Shown: positions 49,971 through 61,370 of the stretch, piece after piece
Position numbering within the stretch: position 1 is the stretch's first letter
Layout of the letters: each line of letters starts with the position of its first letter
NCBI RefSeq assembly: GCF_000226095.1
Contig: NC_016477.1
Coordinates: 682,001 to 746,000, forward strand
Reading direction: 5' to 3'
Length of the DNA: 64,000 nucleotides
From: Thermothelomyces thermophilus ATCC 42464
Lineage: Eukaryota > Ascomycota > Sordariomycetes > Sordariales > Chaetomiaceae
Notes under the pieces: generated by a model
The model's input: the letters and a program-made list of their open reading frames with translations, nothing else
Database searches by the model: none
Told to the model about the DNA's origin: nothing
Position numbers and translations under genes: made by a program

Positions 49971-52900
49971 CTAGTCCAAAATTAAGCTATTTGACTAGGT
50001 ATTATAGTTTCCCATTGATAATATGTAAATCTAGAATTTCTTCGACGTCCTATTCTTCTTCCTTATCTTCTACTTCAATATATATAGCAACCTTAGCGTT
50101 TTTTGGTACTAGTTCGAGAAGCGAAATATAAAAAACATCTATCTATAGTTATATAGATGACAGTAACAATAGTCGGTAGTTAGATGTCGAAATTTGTTCT
50201 TTAATAATAAAGGGTCCGACCTTCTTAAAGTCTAGCTTCGTGCTTAGTCGTTTGGTTTGTAAGTTTTGTACGATCAGGTAGACTTTGTCTCCCCTCTCTA
50301 GGCAAGGTCCCTCGAGCCTGTGTTTGTCGTAGTAGTTCTTTATTCTGGTCTTGACAAACTCGAGTTCTTTCTTAAGCTTCTTATATAGTGCGTACATCTG
50401 TTCTGCTTTGACTGCTGCTCTTAGCACTATAACCTCTAGTCCTTGCCTAAGGTCTACTTTATATCTATAATTTGCGAAGAACGGTATGACTTTGGTCGTT
50501 TCTATTGGCGTTGTATTATAGGCAAGTTATACTATTGGTAATAGTATAACCTAGTCGTCTTGCTAGTAGTTAATGTAAGAATAGAGATACTACTTAATAA
50601 CTTGGTTTAATCGCTCCGTTTGCCTGTTAGTCTATAGGTAATATGCTATTGATAGCTTACTATTGACGCCTAATCGTCGTATTAACACTTACCAGAACTT
50701 TGATACAAACTTAGTGTCTCTATTAGTGATCTATTCTTGTGGCTAAGCATATACTAATGTAACTTGCCAATAGATTATATCTACTAGCTATTTAGTTATC
50801 TAGGACTCCTTATAGGGAAAGAAGTATGCCTATTTAGTTAGGCAATCTACTATAGTAAGAATACTATTGTAGATTACTCCTATAGCCGTGTCCTTAGATT
50901 CTAGTAGCTTCGTAATAAAGTCTATCGTAACTAAACTCTATAATTTGTTAGCTATTAGTAGTAGCTAAAGCAGCCTATATAGCTTATATTGTACCGTTTT
51001 GCTTTAATTACAGATATCATAGCTCCCTATAACTTCCTTAACTCATACCATTAACTATGGAAAGTCGTAGTGTTTCCTAACTTATACGACAGTCTTCGTA
51101 ACTCCTTTATATCCTCCAAGTTTTGACTTATAGAGTTCTCGAATCATCTATAGCTGTTGATCCTTGTCGTAGATATATGCTTTACCTCGGTACCAGAGTT
51201 TCCTATCTTTCTCTTCTACTCTATTAGGTACCACTAGTCCGGGTGCTACTTGATACTATGCCTCGTTAATCCTTTCCTCTCGAAAGATTGTATAGTATTC
51301 GAGGAACGAGTCAAGTGGATCATTTTCTATAGGTATCTACGTTTCATAATATAGCGTTCTGTCTGTTTGTTCCTTGAATAATAGTAGTATTATTTCCGTT
51401 CGTCCTTCCGTATGATTCGTTTGTCGGCTTAAGATGTCTGCTTATACGTTCTCTTTGCCTTTCTTGTAATAGATCTTAAAGTTAAATTCTACGAGGAATT
51501 CTGCCTATTGTATTTATCATCTATTAAGTTCCTTTGTCGTTATAAAGTATTATAGGTTCTTATAATCTATATATACTTATACTAGTTTAATCGTGCCACT
51601 AAGGTATAGTCGCCATTCCTTAAAGGCTTCGACAATTGTAAGTAGTTCCTTATTATAGATTAGATAATTAAGATATAGTCTATCGAGCTTCTTTAAAAAG
51701 AAGGCTATAGGATATAGCTTCCCTTGTTCATCTCGTTATCCTAATTGTCCTCCGATAGCGTAGTCTAAAGCGTCCGTTTCTACCTCGAATAGCTTCTTAG
51801 GGTCTAGCAGTACTAGTACTAGATCTTTAGTAATGGCGTTACAGATCTACGTAAATACTTGCTCGTATCGCTCTTCCTATTAGAATTTAGCGTTCTTCTT
51901 GGTAAGTTCGTACAAAGGTTATACGATCGCTCTAAAGTTCCTAATGAACATCTAGTAGAAGTTCGCAAATCCGATAAAACTTCGTACTTCCGTAACTAAC
52001 GTCGGTCGTAGCCAATTCTTGATAGCTTTAACCTTTAAAGGTTCTATTCGAATTTGTCCTAGGGATATCTTATATCCTAGAAACACCGTTTTCCTAACGT
52101 AGAATTTGCTCTTTTCCTTGTTAACTAATAGCTTGTATACATGTAGCGTGTCTAGCACTGCTTTTACATGCTTCTAGTGTTTATCTATCGTCTTAGAGAA
52201 GATAAGTATATTATTAAGATAATATACTATAAATTTGTCGAGAAAGGGTCAGATAGCTTGATCAATCAGGGCTTAGAACGTTGCTAGCGCGTTCGTAAGT
52301 CCGAATAGCATGACGAGGTACTTATAGTAGCTATAGGGTATCCTAAAGGCCATTTTCCACTTGTCGCCTTCTTTGATCTATATATAGTTATAGGCCGATG
52401 GCAAGTCAAGACGTATAAAATATTAGGCTCCTACTAACTAATCTCGGAGCTATAAGATTAGCGGTAATAGGTATTGACTTTTCACGGTCTATTTATTAAG
52501 TTACCAATAGTTAACATATAACTATAGCTTTCTATCTTTCTTAGGCACAAATAGGATTAGGTAGCCTACTAGCGATATCGACAGGCAGATATGTCCTCTT
52601 CAAAGGTTTTCCTCTAAATATCACTTAAGTTCTTCGTTCTATGTCTAGCTTATATAGTAAATCTTAAAGAACTTTAGTTATACTCCTTCCTTAAGCTTGA
52701 TCTCGTAATCCTATAGGCTATATTCTAATAATCCTTCTAGATGCTTTAGTTCGAATGCTAGGTATCCCTTGTACTCCTTCGGTACTTCCCTAGTCTTGTC
52801 TTATCTCTCGGTTTTCTAATAGTATACGAACTTGGTTCCGTCTATAGCGATGCTAGCGATTTCTCCTGTCTCAACCCACTGTTCTAATTACAGTGCTCTG

Positions 52901-54500
52901 CATTCGTTAACGGAGAGAATAGCTATCGGCGGTTTAGCTCGTTCCTCCTATCGCAATATCGATGTCGTTATACTACCTCTTCTAGAGTCTATAGTAGTCT
53001 ACCTGCTACTATCTATCTCTTGTAGTGGATCCGTAGGACATGCCTTTCTCTAAGCATCGTCTGCTTACGATCCTTGCGCGCTCCCTATCTCGCTAGTCAA
53101 ATACGACTCCGTTCGGGGTCGTAGGTAGCTACCATTCTTCTAGCTAATGTCCGGGTCATAATCTTCATACTATAGTAACTCTAATATCATGTCTTTGTCG
53201 TTACCTATATCTATAATGCTAAATATGACTGCTATAGTCTTCCTTACTATAGTAATGTCGATTAGTTCGGTCTTCCTATATACCTATTATATTAGAAATG
53301 GCCCTTTAACTATACTATGCTTCTGCTTTATTCTCTAGGGTATCTATAGCTAATTTACAAGCATTAGCGAAATCAGGTTTATCTCTACTCTACTATCTAC
53401 TAGTACAAGCATTTCGTACTATTTCCATTGTGCTGTTATCTACAGCCACTTATCTTGCCGCTATCGTCTAAAGATTACGGCGATTTCCTATATTTCTGCT
53501 AGGAGGTCTCGGTATAGTAGTCTCTTATGCTAGTTCCTCCTATACTACGCTACTACCTGCCGCTACACGGGCGTTAATAGTTTCTAGGCCCCTTAGAGGG
53601 CCTTAACCCATTTCCTAGGTTAGTATTAACCTCTTTAGTTATTTAGCTAATAGCGGCTTTATCAATTGTACTCATTTCTATAAGCTATTAGGTGCTTACG
53701 GCTTCTTACTATTAGGTCCGTTCTGCTTTCTATCGTACGTGCTATAGCTTTATCTAAAGCTCCCGAATTCGTAATTTCTTTTCGTCCGCGTAATAGAGGT
53801 AATCGTTGCTCTAGCACGAGTCCTATATATCTCGTCCGGTTCCGTAGTACCTAGGCTAGGCTCATTTTGGAATTATTATAATGCTTCCTAGATCGCGGGC
53901 TTCGATCTTCTAGAGTAATTTGGCTACTCTGTTTTCTATATTGTAGACCTATTCCATAGGGCGTAAGCTTCTGTCCCCATTTTCCTGTCGGATCGGCCAG
54001 TAATTGTTTTCGAATTTGTCGCGGAAGTAGTATCGGCACTCGTATACTATATACTAGAACCAAGGCACTTGTACATGTGCCTTATGTCGAGGGTATAGCC
54101 GTATAGCGTCGCCTAGGAGGTATTAGAATTCTTTTCCGAATCCTTCCTACTATACATAGACTATAGGTACTTTAATGCTAAGATAGGAGTATTTCTTCTA
54201 GTAGCTTTCCTATATACGCTCGTCTTTTCCACGGTTCGTGCGTATAAACTAGTATTCTAGGTTCTATATATCGTTACTAAGTTGCTAGTCGTCAAAATAC
54301 TCGGCGTAGCTATTAGGTCTATCATATATCACAGGCTGTTCTCCTTTAATAGCTTCTATAATATATTAGAGTTCCCTTATTTCGTCCTTTATCTTATCGC
54401 TCTACTAGGCAAGTCAAGTCAAGTGCCTATCCCGTTTACACAGTTCCGTGTTAAGTCAGAAAACTTTGTTATAATACTATTCGATTCGTTCCTAGAGGAA
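49920..54500 (-). pseudogene. Element IV pol with C-terminal chromodomain
   Basis: Minus strand. RT piece at 51952-52158 (VNKEKSKFYVRKTVFLGYKI and RSFIGFANFY), integrase C-terminal piece at 50149-50427 (LEGPCLERGDKVYLIVQNLQ, LDFKKVGPFIIKEQ), and at about 49,925-50,065 a chromodomain-like end (DVEEILD, then YLVK*LNFGLEDNL*ELVKNL with Trp codons turned to stops). The chromodomain places the element in the chromovirus clade. Inactivated by RIP. Confidence 0.75.
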
Positions 54501-55835
54501 TAGAGCATTAGGTCTAGGTCTTTCGATTCCTTAGGTATCGGTCGTCTACGATCCATCCCGCCTCTACGTGACTGTAAAACCCCACTACCTCAAGGCTAGG
54601 AGAATCGAGATTAGCAGTATATACTCTCCTGCCGTGTCCTATTCGGCGAGACCTGTCTCTAGATCTATAGTGACTAGTTCAGAGTATAGTGCTTGTTTGT
54701 CTTCTCTATCGCCATCGTGTCCGAGACTATCCGTGTCACTATCCTTGTTTTCGTAGCTCGTAACTACTACTTTGATAACGTCCTTAGTAGTTTTGTCGAT
54801 AGTTGTAATTTCCTTTCTAGGGGCTGGTTTCTATTCTTTCTTTAGGCTCTAGCATTCTCGCTTATAGTGCCCTTTCTTTCTATAGTTATAGTAGGTAACA
54901 TTGGACTTGTCTTTAGTTACCTTCTTCTGGTCCTGCTTCTATGCTATATCTATATCTATAGCTCTAAGGTATATCCTATACGAGGTACTAACATATACTC
55001 GCTTTTTCTTGTCGTTAGCTTTAACTATAGTTCTGTTTATTTGACCTCATTTCTATTACTCTTGTATATAGAGTTAATTATCGATCCTAATAGCCTACGT
55101 GATATATTCGTCTAGAGTCTTAGGCCGATTATACTTATATAGCTCGTCCTTGACCTTTTCCTTTAAGCCATTATAGAATAATTATATTAACACCTTATCG
55201 TTAAGCTAAGACTTAAGCATGTCCTATCTAAACTATATAGCGTAGGAGGCTACTAACTTAGTCTATCGGAGATTAGTAAGTCTTTCTTATATATAAATCT
55301 TCTTATCTTTGTCGCCAAAAACTTTCCAAAGCTCTTCTTTGAAATGGTTATAAGATCGGAAGACTACCTATATAAATATATCTCGGTCGTCTTCGTCTTC
55401 CTTAATAAGATAGTCATTCTATATAGGCTCGAACTATCTAAGTGCCTTGCCCTCTAATCTTGTAGCTATATAGAGGACTTTAGCTTTGTCGTCCGGAAAC
55501 TTATTATCATTAAGCCAGAAGTAAGATCAGAGGTTTGTCAGGAATCCTATAAGATCTTCCTTAGTTCCTCTATATTTGCTAGGTAGTTCGATCTTAATAC
55601 GCTTCGCTTTGGCGCCCTTAAGTGCCTCGATTTTGGCGTAGGCCTCGTTAACTAACTTCTACAAGTACTTTTCGCGGTTCTCGAGTTCCTTAATTCGGGC
55701 TTAAGCAGCCTTGTCTCTCTAGTCTAACTCCTAGATCCGCTGCTAGAGTTGACCAAGCTAAGCAAGCAGCTATTCGGCCGTGACGTTAGTAGCCATGTCG
55801 ATATCGAGGTCGAAGTCACCTCCGTTCTAAACCAT
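54500..55835 (-). pseudogene. Element IV gag
   Basis: Probable start at 55835 (ATG GTT then a TAG that was probably CAG); a second ATG lies at 55796. Capsid-like segment has LPSKYRGTKEDL and KFPDDKAKVLYIATRLEGKA; zinc knuckle at about 54,851-54,897 reads YYNYRKKGHYKREC, with two knuckle Cys now Tyr. Stops from TGG/CAG to TAG. Confidence 0.7.
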
Positions 55836-55862
55836 GATAGAACAAAGGGAGTAGTAACAACG

Positions 55863-56280
55863 TGTGACAAACCTAACTTAGACTTCTTCTAAAAGGGTCT
55901 AGACGGAGATAGATTGAGCGTGACGAGTAGGCAGGTCGTCTAAGGGATTCGGTGAAGCCAAAGGATTTATAACAACACTAGAGTTGTCTCTTATAGTAAT
56001 TAGTAATGCTTGGTATAAGTACTGTAATTGTAATTGTTACTACTAGTGAACTCCTAGAGTCTACTATAACGAGTGACTATCTATATGTATATATAATCCT
56101 AGTGATCACTCCTGATCACGGTGATCGTAAGTGATCGTATGGTGGTGATTACCCTGATTGCTAGTGAGCGTAGTGATTACTATACTTCCTATGTTGTAAT
56201 TGGTCCTTCTATTCCTTCGGCTTGATTGGCCTGTTTGTACCGGTGGCCTAGGCGGTATCTACATGTATATTTCCGTGACA
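55863..56280 (-). repeat. Element IV 5' LTR (type-3 U3)
   Basis: 418 bp, equal in length to its partner; every difference I noticed is a C/T or G/A transition. Confidence 0.9.
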
Positions 56281-56285
56281 TTAGG

Positions 56286-57640
56286 TCTATAGGTTTAGGA
56301 AGATCATTAATACGGTTAGTATAGATTTATATATTAACCTAATCGTTAATATTCTCTTCGTTTGCTTTCTCTATTTGGTTAGACAGACTAGGAGGCTTTT
56401 ACAAAAGCCTATTAGTAATAGCATTTTTAGAACCTAGAATATACTTAACCTTAAAGTTAAATAGCTAAATCTATATAATCTATTATATTATTAAGGCTCT
56501 AGGTATATTACTAGCCGCGCCGTTTAACTAGTAAACTAGGATAAGAGCGTCTATCTCTATAATAAAGTAAATACTAAAGAGGTACTATTAGAAACGTCTT
56601 GATAGGAAAAGTAGTCTATAGAGCTCCTATTTGGTAGGCTTATACTACTTCTCTACCTTAGACTATATCCTACTCTTGAACTAGTATAGGTACCTCTTCT
56701 TATTAGGGCCGACTTATTCGATGACTCCTCCTTATCTAAAAAGACTTATATCGGTCATTAGGTATATCTAACTATACCTAGGGTCATCGAAAATAAGCAA
56801 TATAAGGACTAGGGCAGTAGTTATTCGAGTTTAAAGTTCCTTTATAGCCTACTATTAAGTAAGGCCCTATTCCTAATAGGTATTCTTCTTTATTAGGTCG
56901 TATAATAGCCGAGCAATTGTAGCAAAGTGCTCTATCTAGATCTAGTAGTAGCTAACGATTCCTAGGAAGGTATAAACATCCTTTAAATCTAAATAGGAAG
57001 TCTACTTAAGGATTTTCGTAACTTTAGCATTATTAGGTAGTCGCCCTTTGGATATATAGAGATAGCCAGGTAATACCGCTTATAGGTAGCATTATTAGGA
57101 TTTCCTAGCTATAATGGTAGCTCTAGCAAGTTTAGCGTTTAAGAGAACTACGTTAACGTTTTAGAGGTATTCGACTATAAACTTCTATAACCTAAGGGTA
57201 ACTTCTTCCTTATTATAGTTAGACTATAGCCCCTTCGTATAGGTATTATCTAGGTAAACACGGTAGATATTTAGAATCAGGTTCTAGAAGATCTAGGTTA
57301 TTGCTTATTAAAACTAGGTAATAGAGTTCGTTTTGCCTATAGGGAGAGTATATATCCGGAAGAGGCTAATAGGTATTTAAAAGGTAATAAGATCCTAGCT
57401 CCTTTCGTTAAGGCTAACTTGGTTATACCTAGAAAAGAGGTCTAGGAGAGAGATAACTTTATAACTACTAAAGTCTTTATTAAATTCCTCTATAGCTATT
57501 AGTATAAATATATCTTATATAGTTATAACGTTAGCTTTCTAGGCATTATTAATTAGCTAGAGACTACTATCCTTTTTAAGAACTAGAAACTAGTTATTAT
57601 AGTAGCTCTTATAACTAGGTTTAATAATCTTACACTAAAT
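56286..57640 (-). pseudogene. Reverse-transcriptase part of the older gypsy element
   Basis: Continuation, on the other side of element IV, of the family seen at 46465-48785. The minus strand near 57,330-57,450 reads DLFSRYNQVSLNERSRDL, then FQIPISLFRIYTLPIGKTNS, a gypsy RT palm region. Many stops. It is cut at 57641 by element V, so the N-terminal part of its pol lies further right, beyond the window or within unseen sequence. Confidence 0.6.
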
Positions 57641-58068
57641 TATCACGGAAATATATATATAGGATGCCGCCTAAGCCGCCTCCCTAATAGACTAATGAGA
57701 TAATAGGAATAATAGGCTAATCAGGACAAGATCACACTTAGTAAGAAATGATCCTAGTAAAGGATTACTAACTTATAATATAAGCTAGGTAAGCTAGTAA
57801 AAAGGATCACTATAACTATTAATAATTCTAGGATTATATATATATATAGATAGTTACTCGTTATAATAGACTCTAGGAGTTTACTAGTAATAGTAACCTA
57901 TAATTATAATATTTATACTAAGTATTACTAACTACTATAAGAGATAACTATAGTATTATTATAAACCCTTTAGCTTTACCAAATCCCTTAGACGACCTGC
58001 CTATTTATCCCACTTAATCTACCTTCGTCTAAACCCTTTTAGAAGAAGTCTAAGTTAGGTTTATTATA
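57641..58068 (+). repeat. Element V 5' LTR (type-1 U3)
   Basis: 428 bp, the reverse complement of the type-1 LTRs of elements I and III. Confidence 0.85.
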
Positions 58069-58099
58069 TATTACTATTACTCCCTTTATTCTATTATAG

Positions 58100-59300
58100 T
58101 TTAAGATAAAGGTAATTTCGACCTCGATATTAATATAGCTACTAATATTATAGCTAAATAGCTACTTACCTAGCTTAATTAACTCTAGTAACAGATCTAG
58201 GAGTTAGACTATAGAGATAAGGCTACTTAGGCTCGAATCAAGGAACTTAAGAACGGCGAAAAGCATTTATAGAAACTGGTTAACGAGGCCTACGCCAAAA
58301 TCAAGGCGCTCGAGACTACCAAAGCAAGCCGTATCAAGATCGAATTACCTGGTAAATATGGAGGAACCAAGGAGGATCTCGTAGGGTTCCTAACAAACCT
58401 CTAATCCTACTTCCGGCTTAATAACGACAAGTTTCCGGACGATAAAGCCAAAGTCCTCTATATAGCTACAAGACTAGAGGGTAAGGTACTTAGATAGTTC
58501 GAGCCTATATAGAATGATTATCTTACTAAGGAAGACGAAGATAACCGAGATATATTTATATAGGTAGTCTTTTGATCTTACGACTATTTTAAAGAAGAGC
58601 TTTAGAAGGTTTTTAGCGACAAAGATAAGGAGATTTATATATAAGAAAGACTTGCTAATCTCTAATAGACTAAGTTAGTAGCTTCCTATATTATATAGTT
58701 CAGATAGGATATACTTAAGTCTTAGCTTAATGATAAGGCATTAATATAATTATTCTATAATAGCTTAAAGGAAAAGGTTAAAGATAAGCTATATAAGTAT
58801 AATTGGGCTAAGACTCCAGATAAATATATTATATAGGTTATTAGAATTGATAATCGGCTCTATATATAGGAGTAGTAAAAGTAAGGTTAAATAAATAGAA
58901 CTATAGCTAAGGCTAATAATAAGAAAAAATAGGTATATATTAGCACCTTGTATAGAATATATCCTAGAGCTATAGATATAGATATAGTGTGGAAGTAGGA
59001 TTAGAAGAAGACGATTAAAGACAAGTCTAATATTACCTACTATAACTATAGAAAGAAAGGATATTATAAATAAAAATATTAAAGCCTAAAGAAAGAGTAG
59101 AAAATAGTCTTTGAAAAGGAAATTATAGTTATTAACAAAACTACTAAAGATATTATCGAAGTAGTAGCTATAAGCTACGAAAATAGGGATAGCGATATAG
59201 ATAGTCCTAGATACGATGGTAATAATAAAGATAAATAAGTACTATACTTTAAACTAATTACTATAGACCTAGAGATAGGTCTTACTAAATAAGATATAAT
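58100..59300 (+). pseudogene. Element V gag
   Basis: Plus-strand Gag remnant: KELKNGEKHL and AYAKIKALETTKASR segments, then IELPGKYGGTKEDLVGFLTN, then KVLYIATRLEGK, and a zinc-knuckle region at about 59,031-59,085 (YYNYRKKGYYK, Cys and His replaced). Stops from RIP. Confidence 0.65.
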
Positions 59301-60148
59301 AGGAGAGTATATACTACCAATTTCGATCTTCCTAGCCTTAAGGTAGTAGGGTTTTATAGTTATATAGAGGTAGGATAGATTATAGATAACCAATACCTGA
59401 GGAATTGAAGGACCTAGACCTAATATTCTATTCCTCTAGGAACGAATCAAATAATACTATAACAAAGTTTTCCAGCTTAATACGGAACTATATAAACGGG
59501 ATAGACACTTAATTTAACCTACCTAGTAGAGCGATAAGATAAGGGACAAGATAAGGGAACTCTAATATATTATAGAAACTATTAAAGGGGAATAACCTAT
59601 AATATATAATAGGCCTAATAGCTACGCTAAGTATTTTAATGACTAGTAACTTAGCTATAATATACGGAACCTAGAGTACTAGTTTATATATACAAACCGT
59701 AGAAAAGACAAATATACGTAGGAAAACTATTAGAAGAGATATTCTTACCTTAGTATTAGGGTATCTATAGTCTATATATAGTAGAAAGGATTTAAGAAAG
59801 AGTTCTAATACCTCCTAGGTAACGTTATACGACTATACCTTTAATACAAGGTATATATATAAGTGCCTTAGTTCTAGTATATATTATATAAATACTAATA
59901 CCACTTTCATGATGAATTCGAAAATAATTACTAGCTGACCTGACAAGGAAATGAGGACGGAAGCCTCTACCCTATAGAATAGGTCCATAATATAGGAAAT
60001 AGAGCGGCCAAATTGCTTTAGAAGATCGAAGCCTACGATCCAGAAGGCATTATAGTAGTTCTAAAACAAGCCTAGCCTAGGTACTATAGAATAGGACGAG
60101 ATATATAGGACCTATACTAGAGTAACGATTGCCTTTACTATATAGACG

Positions 60149-60595
60149 TGTAACAAACCTAACTTAGACTTCTTCTGAAAGGGTCTAGATAGAGGTAGGT
60201 AAAGCAGGACAAGCAGGCAGGTCGTCTAAGGGATTCGGTAAAGCCAAAGGGTTCACAACAACACTTAAAGTTATCTCTTACAGTAATCAGCAATGCTTAG
60301 TATAAGTACTATAATTGTAATTATTACCACTAGTAAACTCTCAAAGTCCACCTAACGAGTGACTAGCTAGCTATATATATACAATTGTCTATCCCTCTTC
60401 AATAGTTATCACTAGTACCATTTCCCCTTTCACTCCGTAATTCCGCGTTGTCGACGGTGACATGTTATTATCACCAGTGAAGACCTTAGTCTTGGCGGTG
60501 ATAATCTTCTGATTGGTCCATCAGGTGATTAGCTGTCGGAATGTCCCACGTCCTGGCTGCAGCCTGCTAGGCCGTCCATGTGCTTATCCGTGACA
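60149..60595 (-). repeat. Element VI 3' LTR (type-4 U3)
   Basis: 447 bp. The first roughly 220 bases match all other LTRs here; the rest (about 60,370-60,595) is unrelated to types 1-3 and much less AT-rich. Confidence 0.85.
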
Positions 60596-60699
60596 CGATG
60601 CCCCTCCTCTAAGGCTTTCAACCTAAAAGCCCTCTTAGGCCGTTTCAAATAGTGCTAACACCCTTTGCTTGTAAGTACTATATTCTTCCTGTTTCTACG

Positions 60700-61370
60700 T
60701 TGCGGTTGCCATATTAACAAGATACTAGTAGAGAAATGGAAGTCGTATTCTGTACGTTACCGTACTTCCCTTACTTAGAACATTGCTAAGAACGGTTTTG
60801 TCGTTATACCTTGCTCTTAGTACGCGTCACAAGGTCTTATCTGCAAAATGATCGTACGTATAAAGCGTTATAAGGCCTATATTTGTCGAGGTCGTTCTTA
60901 TAATAGCTCGGGCATCTTACTTTCTTCCTATAAGCTTGTCTCTCTTTTTTTTTTTTTAAGTGTAATTCCTAATGTTCGTTCTAGTAGATCGCATTCTCTA
61001 GGAGCAGCGTCATATCAAGGATGCTAAACATTATACCGAGCTTAAGCTAGATAAATCCTAATGCCGTCTAGAAGAAGCTTAGCGCGAGTTGTCCGAAAAG
61101 CTAGTGTGGCTCCGGCGTCTTCGTCAGTAGAAGGAGTTTTTAGTAGAGAAAGGTGCCGATATAGTGGCGCGTAGTCTATCGACCTTGGACGAGTTAGAGG
61201 CGGTTAAGCGGTAAGAGCGGCAAGAGGCGCCTGCTATGCCCTCGTCAGAGATTAATGATACCGCCAATGCTATTGACTAGGGCGTCGTCTTTGGTTCTGT
61301 CCTAGGTTTTCCTTTAGTCGATCCGGGTTCTGCCGATAGAACTATTCTAGTTTCTCAGGGCAATTCAGGT
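60700..61370 (+). pseudogene. Antisense cysteine-motif ORF of element VI
   Basis: The readable core is IPCS*YASQGLICKM near 60,817-60,860 followed by RYKAYICRGRSYNSSG near 60,870-60,915, the same cysteine spacing as in element IV with some Cys turned to Tyr. A T-run of about 13 at 60,946-60,958 follows, then a charged helical region (about 61,000-61,200) and an acidic end. The T-run and a frame change around it may mark an intron or slippage site. Confidence 0.5.

Larger units (their letters stand above)
48791..56280 (-). mobile_element. Element IV: full-length Ty3/gypsy chromovirus
   Basis: 418-bp LTRs (48791-49208 and 55863-56280), total 7,490 bp, minus-strand sense. Flanking pentamers are TTAAG (48786-48790) and TTAGG (56281-56285), a target duplication differing by one G/A transition. 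Internal order: gag, protease/RT, RNase H, integrase, chromodomain, with the antisense cysteine ORF before the 3' LTR. YxDD reads YLNN near 52,200-52,240 and the integrase motif reads TNRD near 50,720-50,740. Its 3' LTR and 3' internal region are less mutated than those of elements I-III. Confidence 0.9.
57641..60148 (+). mobile_element. Element V: Ty3/gypsy, plus-strand sense, cut by element VI
   Basis: Begins with a 428-bp LTR of type 1 in inverted orientation (57641-58068, TATCACGG...ATTATA) and continues into gag and the start of pol on the plus strand. Colinearity stops at 60148, where the LTR of element VI begins. Its remaining pol and 3' LTR are expected beyond the window. Flanking bases 57636-57640 (TAAAT) would be the left target duplication. 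Confidence 0.8.

Noticed and set aside
52832-53053. 73-codon plus-strand ORF that recurs at 25906-26127 and 43007-43228
   Set aside because: It recurs because the retroelements are homologous. It is antisense to pol between protease and RT, and lacks the cysteine pattern or charge organisation seen in the real antisense ORF.
54568-54756. Short ORF whose equivalent appears at 59175-59393 in element V
   Set aside because: Antisense to the gag-pol junction in both copies; Ser/Tyr-rich shadow sequence.
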